DNA of 64,000 nucleotides from JAIQFL01 sp035295745 (GTDB lineage Bacteria; Acidobacteriota; Terriglobia; Bryobacterales; Bryobacteraceae): the NCBI GenBank assembly GCA_035295745.1, contig DATGIL010000057.1, forward strand, positions 1 through 64,000, written 5' to 3'. Made by a program: the position numbers and the translations under genes. Positions 34,542 through 43,413 of the stretch are shown piece by piece (the stretch's first letter is position 1; each line of letters opens with the position of its first letter). Below the pieces are notes generated by a model. It saw only the letters and a list, made by a program, of their open reading frames with translations. It was not told the origin of the DNA and did no database searches.

Positions 34542-37500
34542 ATGTTCGCGAAGACTCTTTGCAAGAGTTCTGAGACTAAGCTTTTGCGTCTGCTCGCAGG
34601 CCTCCTGGCCATGGGGTGGAGCGTTCCGGCGCTCCTGTGTCAGTCGATGCCGTTCCCAACCTACCAGGTAGGCGCGAACCGGAACGAGTCGAATGGGCCG
34701 AATTACACCTCGACCATGCCGCACCCGTGGGTCGTCAGTAATGGCCAGATCATCACCCCGGCCGGAACCCCGGTCTACCTCGGCACCACGACCCGCGCCA
34801 AGGCCGTTGCGCTGAACCCTAATACCAAAACACATACCGCCGCGGTCCTGCAAATGGGAGGCCCCCAAGCTGTCACGATTTTTAATACCCAGACCGGTGA
34901 TGTCCTGCAGACCTACAGTACGCCGTACTTGTCAGGCACCCAGCAGAAGACAGATTCAACCGGCAGCCATACCGGCATCACTTATACACCGGATGGCTTG
35001 CACCTGCTGTTCAGCCAGGACAGCAGCAACGTTACCATCGCGGCCGTCGATCCGAACACGGGGATGATCACAACCACCGGCGCCTCAACTTCCTACCCTA
35101 TGCACGTCGCCGTTCCGATGGCCGTCGACAGCAAAGGCGTTCTCAAAACCGTTACCTGCTTCTACAACAGCCCTTCGGGAACGACTGGCGGCGCTGAGAT
35201 CCCGTGCGGCCAGACCGTCTCGATTGTCTCGGATGGGATCTCCACTTCGTATCCCATGGGCCTCGCCGTTTCGTCCGATGGCAAGACCGCCTACGCCGTA
35301 CTCGACAATAACAATACGCTGACCAAGATCGACCTGACAGCGGCGACCCCGCAGCAGGGCGCGGAGGTCCGCGTCGGCAATGTCCCGCACAGCGTCGTAA
35401 TCTCACCGGATGGCAAGACCGCCTACGTCTCCAACGAGGCTGGCCGGATTGCAACCGTGGAAGACTTCCAGGGATACTCCAATGGGACTCCGGTCGTCGC
35501 CGAGTTTCCCACCGGCTCCACGTCCACCGGCACTGTCTCCGTGGTTGACCTGGCTTCCTTCACGGTTACCGGCAGCATCTCGACCGGCCTGCATCCGACT
35601 GGTATGGCGTTATGGGGCAAGTACCTGTTGGTCGCCAATGCATATAGCGACACGATGTCGGTCATCGACACCACCAGCAACCAAGTGGTGAACACAATCA
35701 ACGTCGGGCTGCCATTCGGCACACTGGACGACAGCGGACCCGCCTACGGCGCCGGACCGAACTCGATCGCGGTCGATGCCAAGAATAACACTGCCTACGT
35801 CGCACTTTACACCGCCAACGCGGTCGCGGTGGTCGACCTCAACAACTCCGCTGTGACGGGCCTGATCCCGGTGGGCTATGCGCCCAGCTCGGTGGTGTTG
35901 GATACCGCGGACAACGCATTGCTGGTCGCCAACGACAAGGGCATCGGCACCACAGGCTACGGAGTGGCACCATCTCCGACGAATACGCCCGAAAACTCGT
36001 ACGGAAAAACGCACGGCGCCAGCGGGTTGAACACCCACCAGGACCTTGGCACCGTGAGCATCATCCCTGTTCCAAATGCGAATTCATTGCCCGCGATGAC
36101 GCAGCAGGTCTACGTGAACAACCACTGGGACTTGAGAGAAAATATCTATTCGGCGGCTGGCGGCAGCCCCAATGACGCGCCGCTCGCCATCCCCAACAAG
36201 ATCGGCGCTCCGTCGAAGATCAAGCATGTCTTCGTCATCATTCGTGAAAATCGCACCTACGATCAAATCCTCGGAGACGTGACCGGCGGTAACGGCGACC
36301 CCAGCCTGGCGGTCTTCGGCAACAACGCAACGTTCGGCAACGTCACCCCCAACGCGCACGCGCTGGTGCAGCGTTTCCCGCTTTTAGACAACTTCTACGA
36401 TCCCAGCCGGCAGTCGGCCGACGGTCACAACTGGATTGTCCAGGGCATGGCGCCCTACTCCGACGACGTTCAGTCGCCGGACTGGATCCGCGACTACCCG
36501 TCCAACGGCGGGGATGCGATTGCCTACCAGAAGAAGGGCTTTCTGTGGGACTCGGCTGTGCAGGCCGGCGTCTCGTTCAAGAACTACGGCGAGTACATTG
36601 CGTTCAACACGTTCAAGACCCCGACCGGATCGACCACCGAGCCGTTGTGGATCGATTTCTACAACGACGCAATGGCCTACGAGTCTCACAAGGAGGGCCA
36701 ACTCTACAACTTCAACACGGTCGGCTCATACTCCGAACTTCCAAACCTGCTTTACAACACGGTCCCGAACTATCCGCAATTCGATCTCGGCATCCCCGAC
36801 CAGTTCCGCGTCGATATCTGGGCGCAGGACTTCGCCAAGGACGTGGCAAACGGCAGCGTGCCCCAATTGGAGTTCATGTGGATCAGCTCTGACCACACCG
36901 GCGGCCCGCCCACGGCGCAAGCGATGCAGGCCGATAATGACCTGGCCCTTGGCCGCTTTATCGATGTCATCAGCCACAGCTCCGTTTGGCCCACTTCGGC
37001 GATCTTCGTCGAGGAAGACGATGCGCAGGATGGCGTCGATCACGTCGACGGTCACCGCAGCCCGGGCTATATCATCAGCCCATTCGTCAAACAGAAGGTG
37101 AACGCCGATGGCACCGGCGCTGGGGTAACGGAAGAGAGCACCTTCTACACGCAGGTCAACATGACGCGGACGATCGAACAGATTCTCGGTCTGAAACCTA
37201 TGAACCAGTTCGACCTCGTGGCCTCGCCCATGAAGACACTCTTCACCGACAACCCGCCCGCGGTTAACTACCTGCCGTGGACGCACGTACCGAACGAGAT
37301 CCCGCTGACCATGGGCGTCAACCAGACTCCGACTCAGCCGATCCCGGGCGCGAGCAGTGAACTCCAGGCACAGGCAGTACGGAGAGAGGGCCAAGAAAGC
37401 CGCTCGGTTAGGGCTCTCAGGGCCGGCTGGATGAAGATGAAGGCGCAGATCTTCGCCGGCAAATATCAGAAGCCCGACTCCGAAAATTCGGATATCGTCA

Positions 37501-37622
37501 ACCACCTCGACTGGTACGAGGCCACCGGGTTTACGCGGCCGTATCCCGGCGAGGCGAGGGTTCTCCCCGCGAGCGCCTTCAAGAAAGTTGCAAACATCAA
37601 AACTGACGATGACGACCGCTGA
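34542..37622 (+). CDS. Secreted YVTN-propeller / phosphoesterase (alkaline phosphatase superfamily)
   Basis: This 1026-residue protein starts with a signal peptide (LLRLLAGLLAMGWSVPALL). YVTN-type beta-propeller repeats follow (SPDGKTAYVSNEAGRIATVE, LLVANAYSDTMSVID, NTAYVALYTANAVAVVDL). The C-terminal half is a PF04185-type phosphoesterase: KHVFVIIRENRTYDQILGD, LLDNFYDPSRQSADGHNW, and a late metal-site region IFVEEDDAQDGVDHVDGHR. Such fusions are exported phosphodiesterases or phospholipase C-like enzymes. It lies 258 bp after the TonB receptor; a strong terminator follows. Confidence 0.93.
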   Translation: MFAKTLCKSSETKLLRLLAGLLAMGWSVPALLCQSMPFPTYQVGANRNESNGPNYTSTMPHPWVVSNGQIITPAGTPVYLGTTTRAKAVALNPNTKTHTAAVLQMGGPQAVTIFNTQTGDVLQTYSTPYLSGTQQKTDSTGSHTGITYTPDGLHLLFSQDSSNVTIAAVDPNTGMITTTGASTSYPMHVAVPMAVDSKGVLKTVTCFYNSPSGTTGGAEIPCGQTVSIVSDGISTSYPMGLAVSSDGKTAYAVLDNNNTLTKIDLTAATPQQGAEVRVGNVPHSVVISPDGKTAYVSNEAGRIATVEDFQGYSNGTPVVAEFPTGSTSTGTVSVVDLASFTVTGSISTGLHPTGMALWGKYLLVANAYSDTMSVIDTTSNQVVNTINVGLPFGTLDDSGPAYGAGPNSIAVDAKNNTAYVALYTANAVAVVDLNNSAVTGLIPVGYAPSSVVLDTADNALLVANDKGIGTTGYGVAPSPTNTPENSYGKTHGASGLNTHQDLGTVSIIPVPNANSLPAMTQQVYVNNHWDLRENIYSAAGGSPNDAPLAIPNKIGAPSKIKHVFVIIRENRTYDQILGDVTGGNGDPSLAVFGNNATFGNVTPNAHALVQRFPLLDNFYDPSRQSADGHNWIVQGMAPYSDDVQSPDWIRDYPSNGGDAIAYQKKGFLWDSAVQAGVSFKNYGEYIAFNTFKTPTGSTTEPLWIDFYNDAMAYESHKEGQLYNFNTVGSYSELPNLLYNTVPNYPQFDLGIPDQFRVDIWAQDFAKDVANGSVPQLEFMWISSDHTGGPPTAQAMQADNDLALGRFIDVISHSSVWPTSAIFVEEDDAQDGVDHVDGHRSPGYIISPFVKQKVNADGTGAGVTEESTFYTQVNMTRTIEQILGLKPMNQFDLVASPMKTLFTDNPPAVNYLPWTHVPNEIPLTMGVNQTPTQPIPGASSELQAQAVRREGQESRSVRALRAGWMKMKAQIFAGKYQKPDSENSDIVNHLDWYEATGFTRPYPGEARVLPASAFKKVANIKTDDDDR

Positions 37623-37638
37623 GTCGCATTCCTTCTGT

Positions 37639-37675
37639 AAAACGCCCTCCTTCCAGGCACGGGGGAGGGCGTTTT
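37639..37675 (+). terminator. Rho-independent terminator after the phosphoesterase gene
   Basis: AAAACGCCCTCC pairs perfectly with GGAGGGCGTTTT across a 13-nt loop, with a T-rich tail. The self-complementary A/T ends make it usable in both directions. Confidence 0.9.
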
Positions 37676-37876
37676 GTTTACACTTCAAGCCCAATGCCGT
37701 ATTGGTCGGAAGATCGTCGATTCCGGCCCCAGATGCCGGCCCGAGTCCGACCGACGCCCAAAACGTGATCAGACTCATCCTTAGTAGGTGCTCTCCAAGT
37801 TTCGGATCTGGGAAGCCTCGGGCGAGTCTCGCGCCAACGGAGTGGCGTTAAGAAGGATAAGCCAGCGCTACGTCAA

Positions 37877-38224
37877 TTAATTCCCCTGCGCTGCCTTTTG
37901 CGCACGGTATGCCTCCCAGCGCTTGCGTGTGGCTTCTGCGATGCGAGCCTTTCCTTCCGCGCTCATCTTGCGCTGCCGGGCCGGCTTGACAGGCTTCACT
38001 CCAGCCCAGCGCTGTTGCTGGGCAGCCGCCAAGCGGGCTCGGGTCTCCTCGCTCACATGACGCTTGGCATCCGCGCCTCTCGTCGTCCCGATCGACCCGC
38101 CTCCTCCGCCGCCCAACTGCTGGCGGATATCGGCCATCCGTTCGTCGATCTTCGTGAGCTAGTGCGGGTACCCAACCAAAGCCGCTTCCAACAATTCTGT
38201 GTCGCTGTGCTTCGTATAAGCCAT
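37877..38224 (-). pseudogene. Conserved hypothetical small basic protein with internal amber codon
   Basis: From ATG 38224 the frame reads MAYTKHSDTELLEAALVGYPH, then TAG (38161-38159), then LTKIDERMADIRQQLGG and two similar NUMOD3-like motifs (SEETRARLAAAQQQRW and MSAEGKARIAEATRKRW). A single C-to-T change from a Gln codon explains the stop. The downstream part could still be made from the ATG at 38137 (86 residues). I recognise this as a type of small protein common in Solibacter-like genomes, next to an HTH-type small gene as here, but know no function. Confidence 0.65.
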
Positions 38225-38320
38225 TGTGATCCGATTATACGCAAAACTGATTCAGCGTCAACGAACGACGCTCGTGAAGCGCCCTACGACCTTCCGGGCA
38301 CATTTTGAACAGCGTTATGT

Positions 38321-38524
38321 CTACATTGAACGAAGCCGCTCGCGCGGCAGACGCTCCGCGCGCGTTTCCATGTACGCCTTCTTGAACTCAGGCAGCTTCC
38401 GCCATCCCAAGAGAGTCTTGATGGAGATCTTTACGGCGGCAGTCGCTTCTTGGATGTTCCTCCGAGTCAAGCGGGCCGCCAACGTCCTCACCTTGCGGGC
38501 GAATCTGGCTCCGTGGCCGCTCAT
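38321..38524 (-). CDS. Small HTH-like protein, probably truncated
   Basis: This 67-residue protein has a terminase-small-subunit-like HTH (NIQEATAAVKISIKTLLGWRKLPEFKKAY). Related acidobacterial proteins are about twice as long and continue past this point; here TAG ends the frame after ERLRSM. It sits 97 bp upstream of the amber-interrupted small gene, so the pair looks like the remains of a two-gene cassette. Confidence 0.5.
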   Translation of the reverse strand: MSGHGARFARKVRTLAARLTRRNIQEATAAVKISIKTLLGWRKLPEFKKAYMETRAERLPRERLRSM

Positions 38525-38954
38525 CTGAGGATATCTGCGGACTTCTGCTTGTCTATCGCGTGCCTGTTTTCAGGCCCCAATATCCTCTTCGCGGTCCGTC
38601 CCCGCGCCGGGAGTTCAGTCAGCACGAATCCTTCTGCACCTCTCGTGGCGTGCAAGTGCGGCCCGCTCGTTATGCGGCTTCGAGGGCCCGCCGTAGTGTC
38701 TACCCCGCCTGCTCGCTGTAGTCGAGGGAATCGCAGTTTATGGTTTCGAGGGTCTCCGGATTGAGATCGTCTTGAGGCCGTTTTCGCCTGTCTGATCCGG
38801 GAACTCAGACGTCTTCGCCTAAGCGCAGTTTAGGTATCAGGCCCAGGTGATCACACGGCGCGTCCTCGAGATTCTGCCTAACCCCAAGGTAAGCCCCAAA
38901 AGATGCACACCATCCTCCACAGAATACGCTGTGGGGCGGGTGCTCATTTGTTCG
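38525..38954. other. Intergenic region, nothing recognised
   Basis: About 430 bp between the small HTH gene and the PIG-L gene. All frames are interrupted or lack start context; no repeat ends, tRNA or strong hairpin were found. Confidence 0.4.
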
Positions 38955-39809
38955 TCAGCGTGCCCCTGCGGACTTGAGTCTCTTTTCCACGTCGGCGCGC
39001 AAGCGATCCACGAAGCCGAGAATGTACTCGGCGATCGGCAGGTCCGGTTCCTGCACCAACGGCGTCAGATCCATTCCGAAGTTGATTGCGCTCTCGTCAT
39101 CGGTACCGTGGGACGCGTAGTAAGTAGCATGCGCGAGGCGGCGGCCTGCCGTCGCCAGATCGTAGCGCTTGCCGCCAGTCACTTGCGAATCGAACACTCC
39201 CACCAGCGACGCGGCGATATTCGAACGCGCCGAGACCGGCAGCACCTGCTTGTCCTCATCTGCCAGCCAGTCGAGATCGCGCCAGACTTCGCAGCCGTAG
39301 ACACGCTTCGGCATCGACTCCTCCCGCACCGCGCGTAGCGCTGCTATGGAACGAGTCGCGACCGCGACGTGAGTGTCGTGCTTGTCTGCCAGATTGTGCA
39401 GGTAGACGACCTCGGGACGCGTGGCGCGCAGAATGGCGGTCAGGTCGGCGATCACATCGCTCGAATTTGCATTCTTCACTTCGGCGCTGCTGAACCCCAA
39501 TTGCGCCTGGCAGGAGTACTCGCCTACATAGGCCGCCTTCCGCTGTTCGATCAGCCGGACCTTCTGCATTTCCAGGTCGGTGTAGTCGCCATAGATGCCC
39601 GATCGCGGGCTGCCGGCTCCGTTGGTCACCACCACGCCGGTGAACCACTTCTCCTTTCGTCCGAAGCACTCGGCGATGCCGTGATAGGCCATGATCTCGA
39701 TGTCGTCCTGATGCGCCGCAATGCACAAATGCGTGGTGCGCGAGAGAGCCGCATCGGGCTCGGTGCCATCCGGAACAAACACGTCGGCGCTGGAATGATG
39801 AAACCGCAT
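38955..39809 (-). CDS. PIG-L family deacetylase
   Basis: This 284-residue protein has the LmbE/PIG-L metal motif as AHQDDIEIMAYHGI (usual AHPDD), VVVTNGAG, and the HNLADKHDTHVAV segment bearing the third zinc ligand. Such enzymes remove N-acetyl groups from GlcNAc-type sugars or conjugates. AGGAGAG precedes the ATG. It lies 15 bp after the ROK-like gene and is probably cotranscribed, suggesting amino-sugar metabolism. Confidence 0.9.
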   Translation of the reverse strand: MRFHHSSADVFVPDGTEPDAALSRTTHLCIAAHQDDIEIMAYHGIAECFGRKEKWFTGVVVTNGAGSPRSGIYGDYTDLEMQKVRLIEQRKAAYVGEYSCQAQLGFSSAEVKNANSSDVIADLTAILRATRPEVVYLHNLADKHDTHVAVATRSIAALRAVREESMPKRVYGCEVWRDLDWLADEDKQVLPVSARSNIAASLVGVFDSQVTGGKRYDLATAGRRLAHATYYASHGTDDESAINFGMDLTPLVQEPDLPIAEYILGFVDRLRADVEKRLKSAGAR

Positions 39810-39824
39810 GATTCTCTCCTGTTT

Positions 39825-41219
39825 CTAGATCTTGGGCAAGCTCGCGGCTGCGATGGCCTGTCCGTGACGCTTTTCCTTCTCGTCGGGAAGATGAAATCGT
39901 ATTCGCTCGGCAACGTCGGGAAATTCCTCGCGAAGCACCTGCTTGGCCACGCTCAAAATCAAGTCACCGCCAACGCCCGTGAGCACCCGGCCCAACACCA
40001 GCAAATTGCGCACCTCATAGAAATCGGCGTATTGCGCGATGTTATAGCCGAAGTAGACTCCGATAGTTTCGTAGATCTTGCGGGCGCGTTCGTCGCCATC
40101 GGCGACCAGTTTCTGTACTTGCTCCAGCTTTACGGGCAGGGACATCTCGCGCGGCAAGTCAATGCGCGCCGGCTGAAGCAACCGTCCCACTGCCTGCTGC
40201 GAAAAATACTGCGCGCCGACGCCGTCATCGCCCGACCACTCGTCCACCGGTGCGCCGTCGCGGTAATCCACGGGAACGAAGGCCAGTTCGTTCAGCCATG
40301 TGGTGATGCTCCCCTGCGGTGTGACGAATCCGGCGGCCAGACTGCTGCCCATGGCGACGCCGAGCACTGCATTGTCGTTGAGGGCCATCGAACCCGCCAG
40401 CGCCGTAACCTCGCCATCGTTCACCACATCGAAAGGAATGCCTCCCCAGGCCGCCTGCAGATCGAAGAACAGGCGCCGAATGCGGCGGTCGAACAGGTCT
40501 TTCGGAATCGACCGGTAGAGCGATCCCACGCGAACCTCGTTCGCGACGTAGACTCCCGCCGCGCTTCCGCCGATCGCATCCACGCGGGGCAGATGCGCAG
40601 CCGCTCGACGCAGCGAGTCGTGAACACCATCGAAGTGGTATTGCGGATCGGACTGGGCGCTGGGATTCCAGCCTACCTCCTCGCTGAAGACCACCTTGCC
40701 CTCGGCAACCGCGGCGCATTTGCGATCGCTGGCGCCGAGATCGAAGCCGATGCGGTAGCCGTCCAGATGCCGTCCCAGCGGTGCGGCACTCTCCCGTTCA
40801 GCAGGCGTGGCTTCGTAGGCGGAGCTCTCGATTACCATCGGGCTGCCGTAGACGCCGCTCATGAATTGGTAATCGAAGGCCCGCCCCCCGTTCGGCGCAT
40901 ACACGCCACGCAAATAGCCGGCAAGGGCCGGTGGGCCTCCGACGGTGATCCGATATCCGCCCTTTTGCCAGAGCAGAAATTTGAGCAAGCGCTCCGCGTA
41001 GCGGCAGTTCAGATCGACATGGGAGCCCTCATGCGGCAGGATCGCGGTGTGGTGGACCGACACCGACCCGTCGCTACGTTCGAGCGCCAGGGAAAAGGGG
41101 CACCCGCCACCCGCCTCCAGGACCAGACGGCGATAGCTCCGGTTCCAAAGCGAGGCCGGATTGAAGTCTGAGTCCAGAGCGGGACGGAATTTGGGCGAGA
41201 CAGCAAGCAGGGCTGACAT
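39825..41219 (-). CDS. ROK/BadF-like sugar kinase family protein
   Basis: The ATG at 41219 with GGGAG upstream is preferred to a TTG at 41225. The 464-residue protein has an actin-fold phosphate-1 motif GYRIGFDLGASDRKCAAV at about residues 150-165, VDAIGGSAAGVY, and the second-domain motif VVNDGEVTALAGSMALN with ALGVAMGSSLA-like Gly-rich turn. The N-terminal 145 residues are extra relative to a standard ROK kinase. It precedes the PIG-L deacetylase, consistent with phosphorylation of a sugar released or deacetylated nearby. Confidence 0.8.
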   Translation of the reverse strand: MSALLAVSPKFRPALDSDFNPASLWNRSYRRLVLEAGGGCPFSLALERSDGSVSVHHTAILPHEGSHVDLNCRYAERLLKFLLWQKGGYRITVGGPPALAGYLRGVYAPNGGRAFDYQFMSGVYGSPMVIESSAYEATPAERESAAPLGRHLDGYRIGFDLGASDRKCAAVAEGKVVFSEEVGWNPSAQSDPQYHFDGVHDSLRRAAAHLPRVDAIGGSAAGVYVANEVRVGSLYRSIPKDLFDRRIRRLFFDLQAAWGGIPFDVVNDGEVTALAGSMALNDNAVLGVAMGSSLAAGFVTPQGSITTWLNELAFVPVDYRDGAPVDEWSGDDGVGAQYFSQQAVGRLLQPARIDLPREMSLPVKLEQVQKLVADGDERARKIYETIGVYFGYNIAQYADFYEVRNLLVLGRVLTGVGGDLILSVAKQVLREEFPDVAERIRFHLPDEKEKRHGQAIAAASLPKI

Positions 41220-41645
41220 ATCCAAACTCCCATGGTGGCCCTTCTGGGACCGCTCTGTCTAGTTCGGTACAGGTTACGGCAGGTTCGTTACGCCTTCGAA
41301 CGTGGTCACTTGCAGACTGAGGCAAAGCTCTACATCCGCAGTATAGGACAATAAGGTTTCCTTTTCGGGGATTGGTTGGAAGAGCGGGTTCTTCTCTGGA
41401 TGCTTCACTGAGGAAAGCCCGGATAGGGTCCGGGCCTTCCAATCGAAGCGGAAAGGAGGACCATTCACATGGTTCAACTGCTGGTCAAATTCGTCCTGCC
41501 GTTTAGAGGACGGATCACGGTACTGATCCTGTGGCAGCCTAAACGCCACAGGTAGGTAGCCGTGGCGGGATCGGAGTTCGCACCTCCGATCCCGCTACCA
41601 GCATAATCTGTCCGTTCCGGGTCTGCAAGACGAGAATTTCGATAC
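41220..41645. other. Intergenic region with three hairpins
   Basis: The region between the ROK-like gene and the desaturase holds GCCCGGA/TCCGGGC at 41417-41435, CCTGTGGC/GCCACAGG at 41528-41552 and a 12-bp perfect stem GCGGGATCGGAG/CTCCGATCCCGC at 41565-41595. The last could end the minus-strand desaturase transcript, though no T run follows it. A 28-codon plus-strand frame lies among them (separate entry). Confidence 0.5.
41469..41555 (+). CDS. Possible 28-residue hydrophobic/basic peptide
   Basis: ATG 41469 is preceded by AAAGGAGG at a 9-nt distance, one of the best Shine-Dalgarno matches in the window. The product, MVQLLVKFVLPFRGRITVLI followed by LWQPKRHR, is a hydrophobic segment with a basic tail. 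It stops just before the large hairpin at 41565. It could be a leader or small membrane peptide, or chance; nothing similar is known to me. Confidence 0.35.
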   Translation: MVQLLVKFVLPFRGRITVLILWQPKRHR

Positions 41646-42494
41646 TTACGCCGCTTCCCGCTCCACGAGCCGGGTGTCCACGGTTGCCACATGGATCGAC
41701 TTGGCCACACCGAGGGATTTCAGAACCTTGATCAGAATCCAGGACGGATCGAACTCATACCAGGCCAGACCGTGCCGCGCGGAGGTGGGATGTGCGTGGT
41801 GGTTGTTGTGCCAGCCCTCGCCAAATGTCATCAGCGCAACCCACCAGTTGTTGCGGGAAGCGTCGCGCGTGTTGAACCGGCGCGCGCCCCACATGTGAGT
41901 GGCAGAATTCACCAGCCACGTCGCATGCAGGCCGAAGACAATCCGGAAGAAGATGGTCCACAGCAGCATCTGCCACCCGGCGAACGCCCAAATCAGAATA
42001 GCCGTGATGGTCACTGGTACCCAATGATAGTTGTTCAGCCAGACATAAAAGCGGTGCTTGGCGAGATCGGGCGCGTACTTCGACATCATGCGCGTGTTGT
42101 TGTGATTCGTTTCGCCGAAAAGGATCCACCCGATGTGCGCCCAGAAAGCGCCGTCGCGTGGCGAATGGGGATCGCCGGGCAGGTCGGAATGCTGATGATG
42201 CACGCGATGCACGGCAACCCAGAAGATCGGGCCGCCTTCGAGCGTCAGGGTGCCGCAGAGCGCGAAGAAATATTCCAGCCACAGTGGCACCTTGTAAGAA
42301 CGATGCGTGTGCAGCCGGTGATACCCCATGCTGATCCCCAATCCGGTGGCGACGTAGTAGTAAAGAACGGTAAATGCCAATGCTTTCCAACTAAAAACGA
42401 ACAAGGCCGCGATGGCCCCGATGTGGATGAGTATCAAAACAACAGTCGTAAACCAGTTCATTCCCTGGCGGTTCATGATAGCGTCGTTATTCAC
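41646..42494 (-). CDS. Acyl-CoA / fatty acid desaturase (delta-9 type)
   Basis: This 282-residue membrane di-iron enzyme has the three histidine boxes HRLHTHR, HRVHHQH and HNNHHAHP and four main hydrophobic segments, as in stearoyl-CoA/lipid delta-9 desaturases. It introduces a double bond in membrane fatty acids. The GTG at 42494 has GGAG upstream; ATG 42476 is an alternative. It is divergent from the GNAT gene. Confidence 0.95.
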   Translation of the reverse strand: MNNDAIMNRQGMNWFTTVVLILIHIGAIAALFVFSWKALAFTVLYYYVATGLGISMGYHRLHTHRSYKVPLWLEYFFALCGTLTLEGGPIFWVAVHRVHHQHSDLPGDPHSPRDGAFWAHIGWILFGETNHNNTRMMSKYAPDLAKHRFYVWLNNYHWVPVTITAILIWAFAGWQMLLWTIFFRIVFGLHATWLVNSATHMWGARRFNTRDASRNNWWVALMTFGEGWHNNHHAHPTSARHGLAWYEFDPSWILIKVLKSLGVAKSIHVATVDTRLVEREAA

Positions 42495-42581
42495 TGGGTC
42501 TCCAGACGGGTGTGGATATCCTCAAACTACCAAGAGTTCCGGATCCGTTGTGTAAGAGTTGTGTAATTTCGAGAATTAACC

Positions 42582-43127
42582 ATGGATAGGGCTAAGTTAG
42601 TGATTCGTAAGGCAGAATTTGGGGACATCGCGGCCCTGGAGGCACTCATTCCCGCGTCGGCGCGATCTCTGCAAGCGGAAGATTACACGGCCCGACAGAT
42701 TGATGGAGCCATCGGGACCGTCTTCGGAGTGGACCGCATGCTGATCCGCGACGGCACCTATTTCGTAGTAGAAGCAAACGGAGAAATCGTGGCCTGCGGC
42801 GGTTGGAGCCGGCGCAAAACCCTCTTCGGCAGCGATCATGCGCCGGAGAAGGACGATGCCTGGCTGGATCCGCTTGTGGATGCCGCGCGGATTCGTGCCT
42901 TCTTCGTGGCTCCCGGCTGGGCCCGGCAAGGCATCGGCAGTCTCTTGATGCGAGCCTGCGAAGAGGCGGCCGTTGCGTACGGATTTTGGAAGTTGGAACT
43001 GGCGGCGACGCTAACGGGAGTGCCGCTGTATCGCGCACACGGCTTCGCGGAGATCGAACCGATGGAAGTGCCTCTACCCAATGGGGAACGATTGCCGGGC
43101 GTGAAGATGAGTAAGTCCCTAAAGTGA
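42582..43127 (+). CDS. GNAT family N-acetyltransferase
   Basis: This 181-residue protein has the GNAT acetyl-CoA loop as FFVAPGWARQGIGSLLMRACEEAA at about residues 107-130, and the closing YRAHGFAEIEPMEVPL strand typical of small-molecule or amine acetyltransferases. The substrate is unknown. It is transcribed divergently from the desaturase. Confidence 0.92.
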   Translation: MDRAKLVIRKAEFGDIAALEALIPASARSLQAEDYTARQIDGAIGTVFGVDRMLIRDGTYFVVEANGEIVACGGWSRRKTLFGSDHAPEKDDAWLDPLVDAARIRAFFVAPGWARQGIGSLLMRACEEAAVAYGFWKLELAATLTGVPLYRAHGFAEIEPMEVPLPNGERLPGVKMSKSLK

Positions 43128-43413
43128 ACGTTGTGGGCACGCTCCCGCGGTTCGGGAAAACCCGCCGCTCCCTGGCTTCCAATTCTCAGGTAGGGTTGGC
43201 TACTCCTTGACGCCAGGCGCTGATTGCAACCTTGACGATTTCGAAAACGGGCTTGACTGGCCGGCGGCACCACGAATTCAGCGCGGACAGGCCGTTTTGC
43301 GGACGCTGAGAAGGATGCCCCGACACGCCCTGTTGCGGAATCTCAAGCCCGCGGCCAGGATTGGGCCTCCCAGACCGCCGGATCCAGCTCAAAAGCTCTT
43401 GACCAAGACTGAC

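Noticed and set aside
41274..41549. A 91-codon minus-strand frame in the ROK/desaturase gap
   Set aside because: It runs through two hairpins, has no Shine-Dalgarno, and resembles no family.
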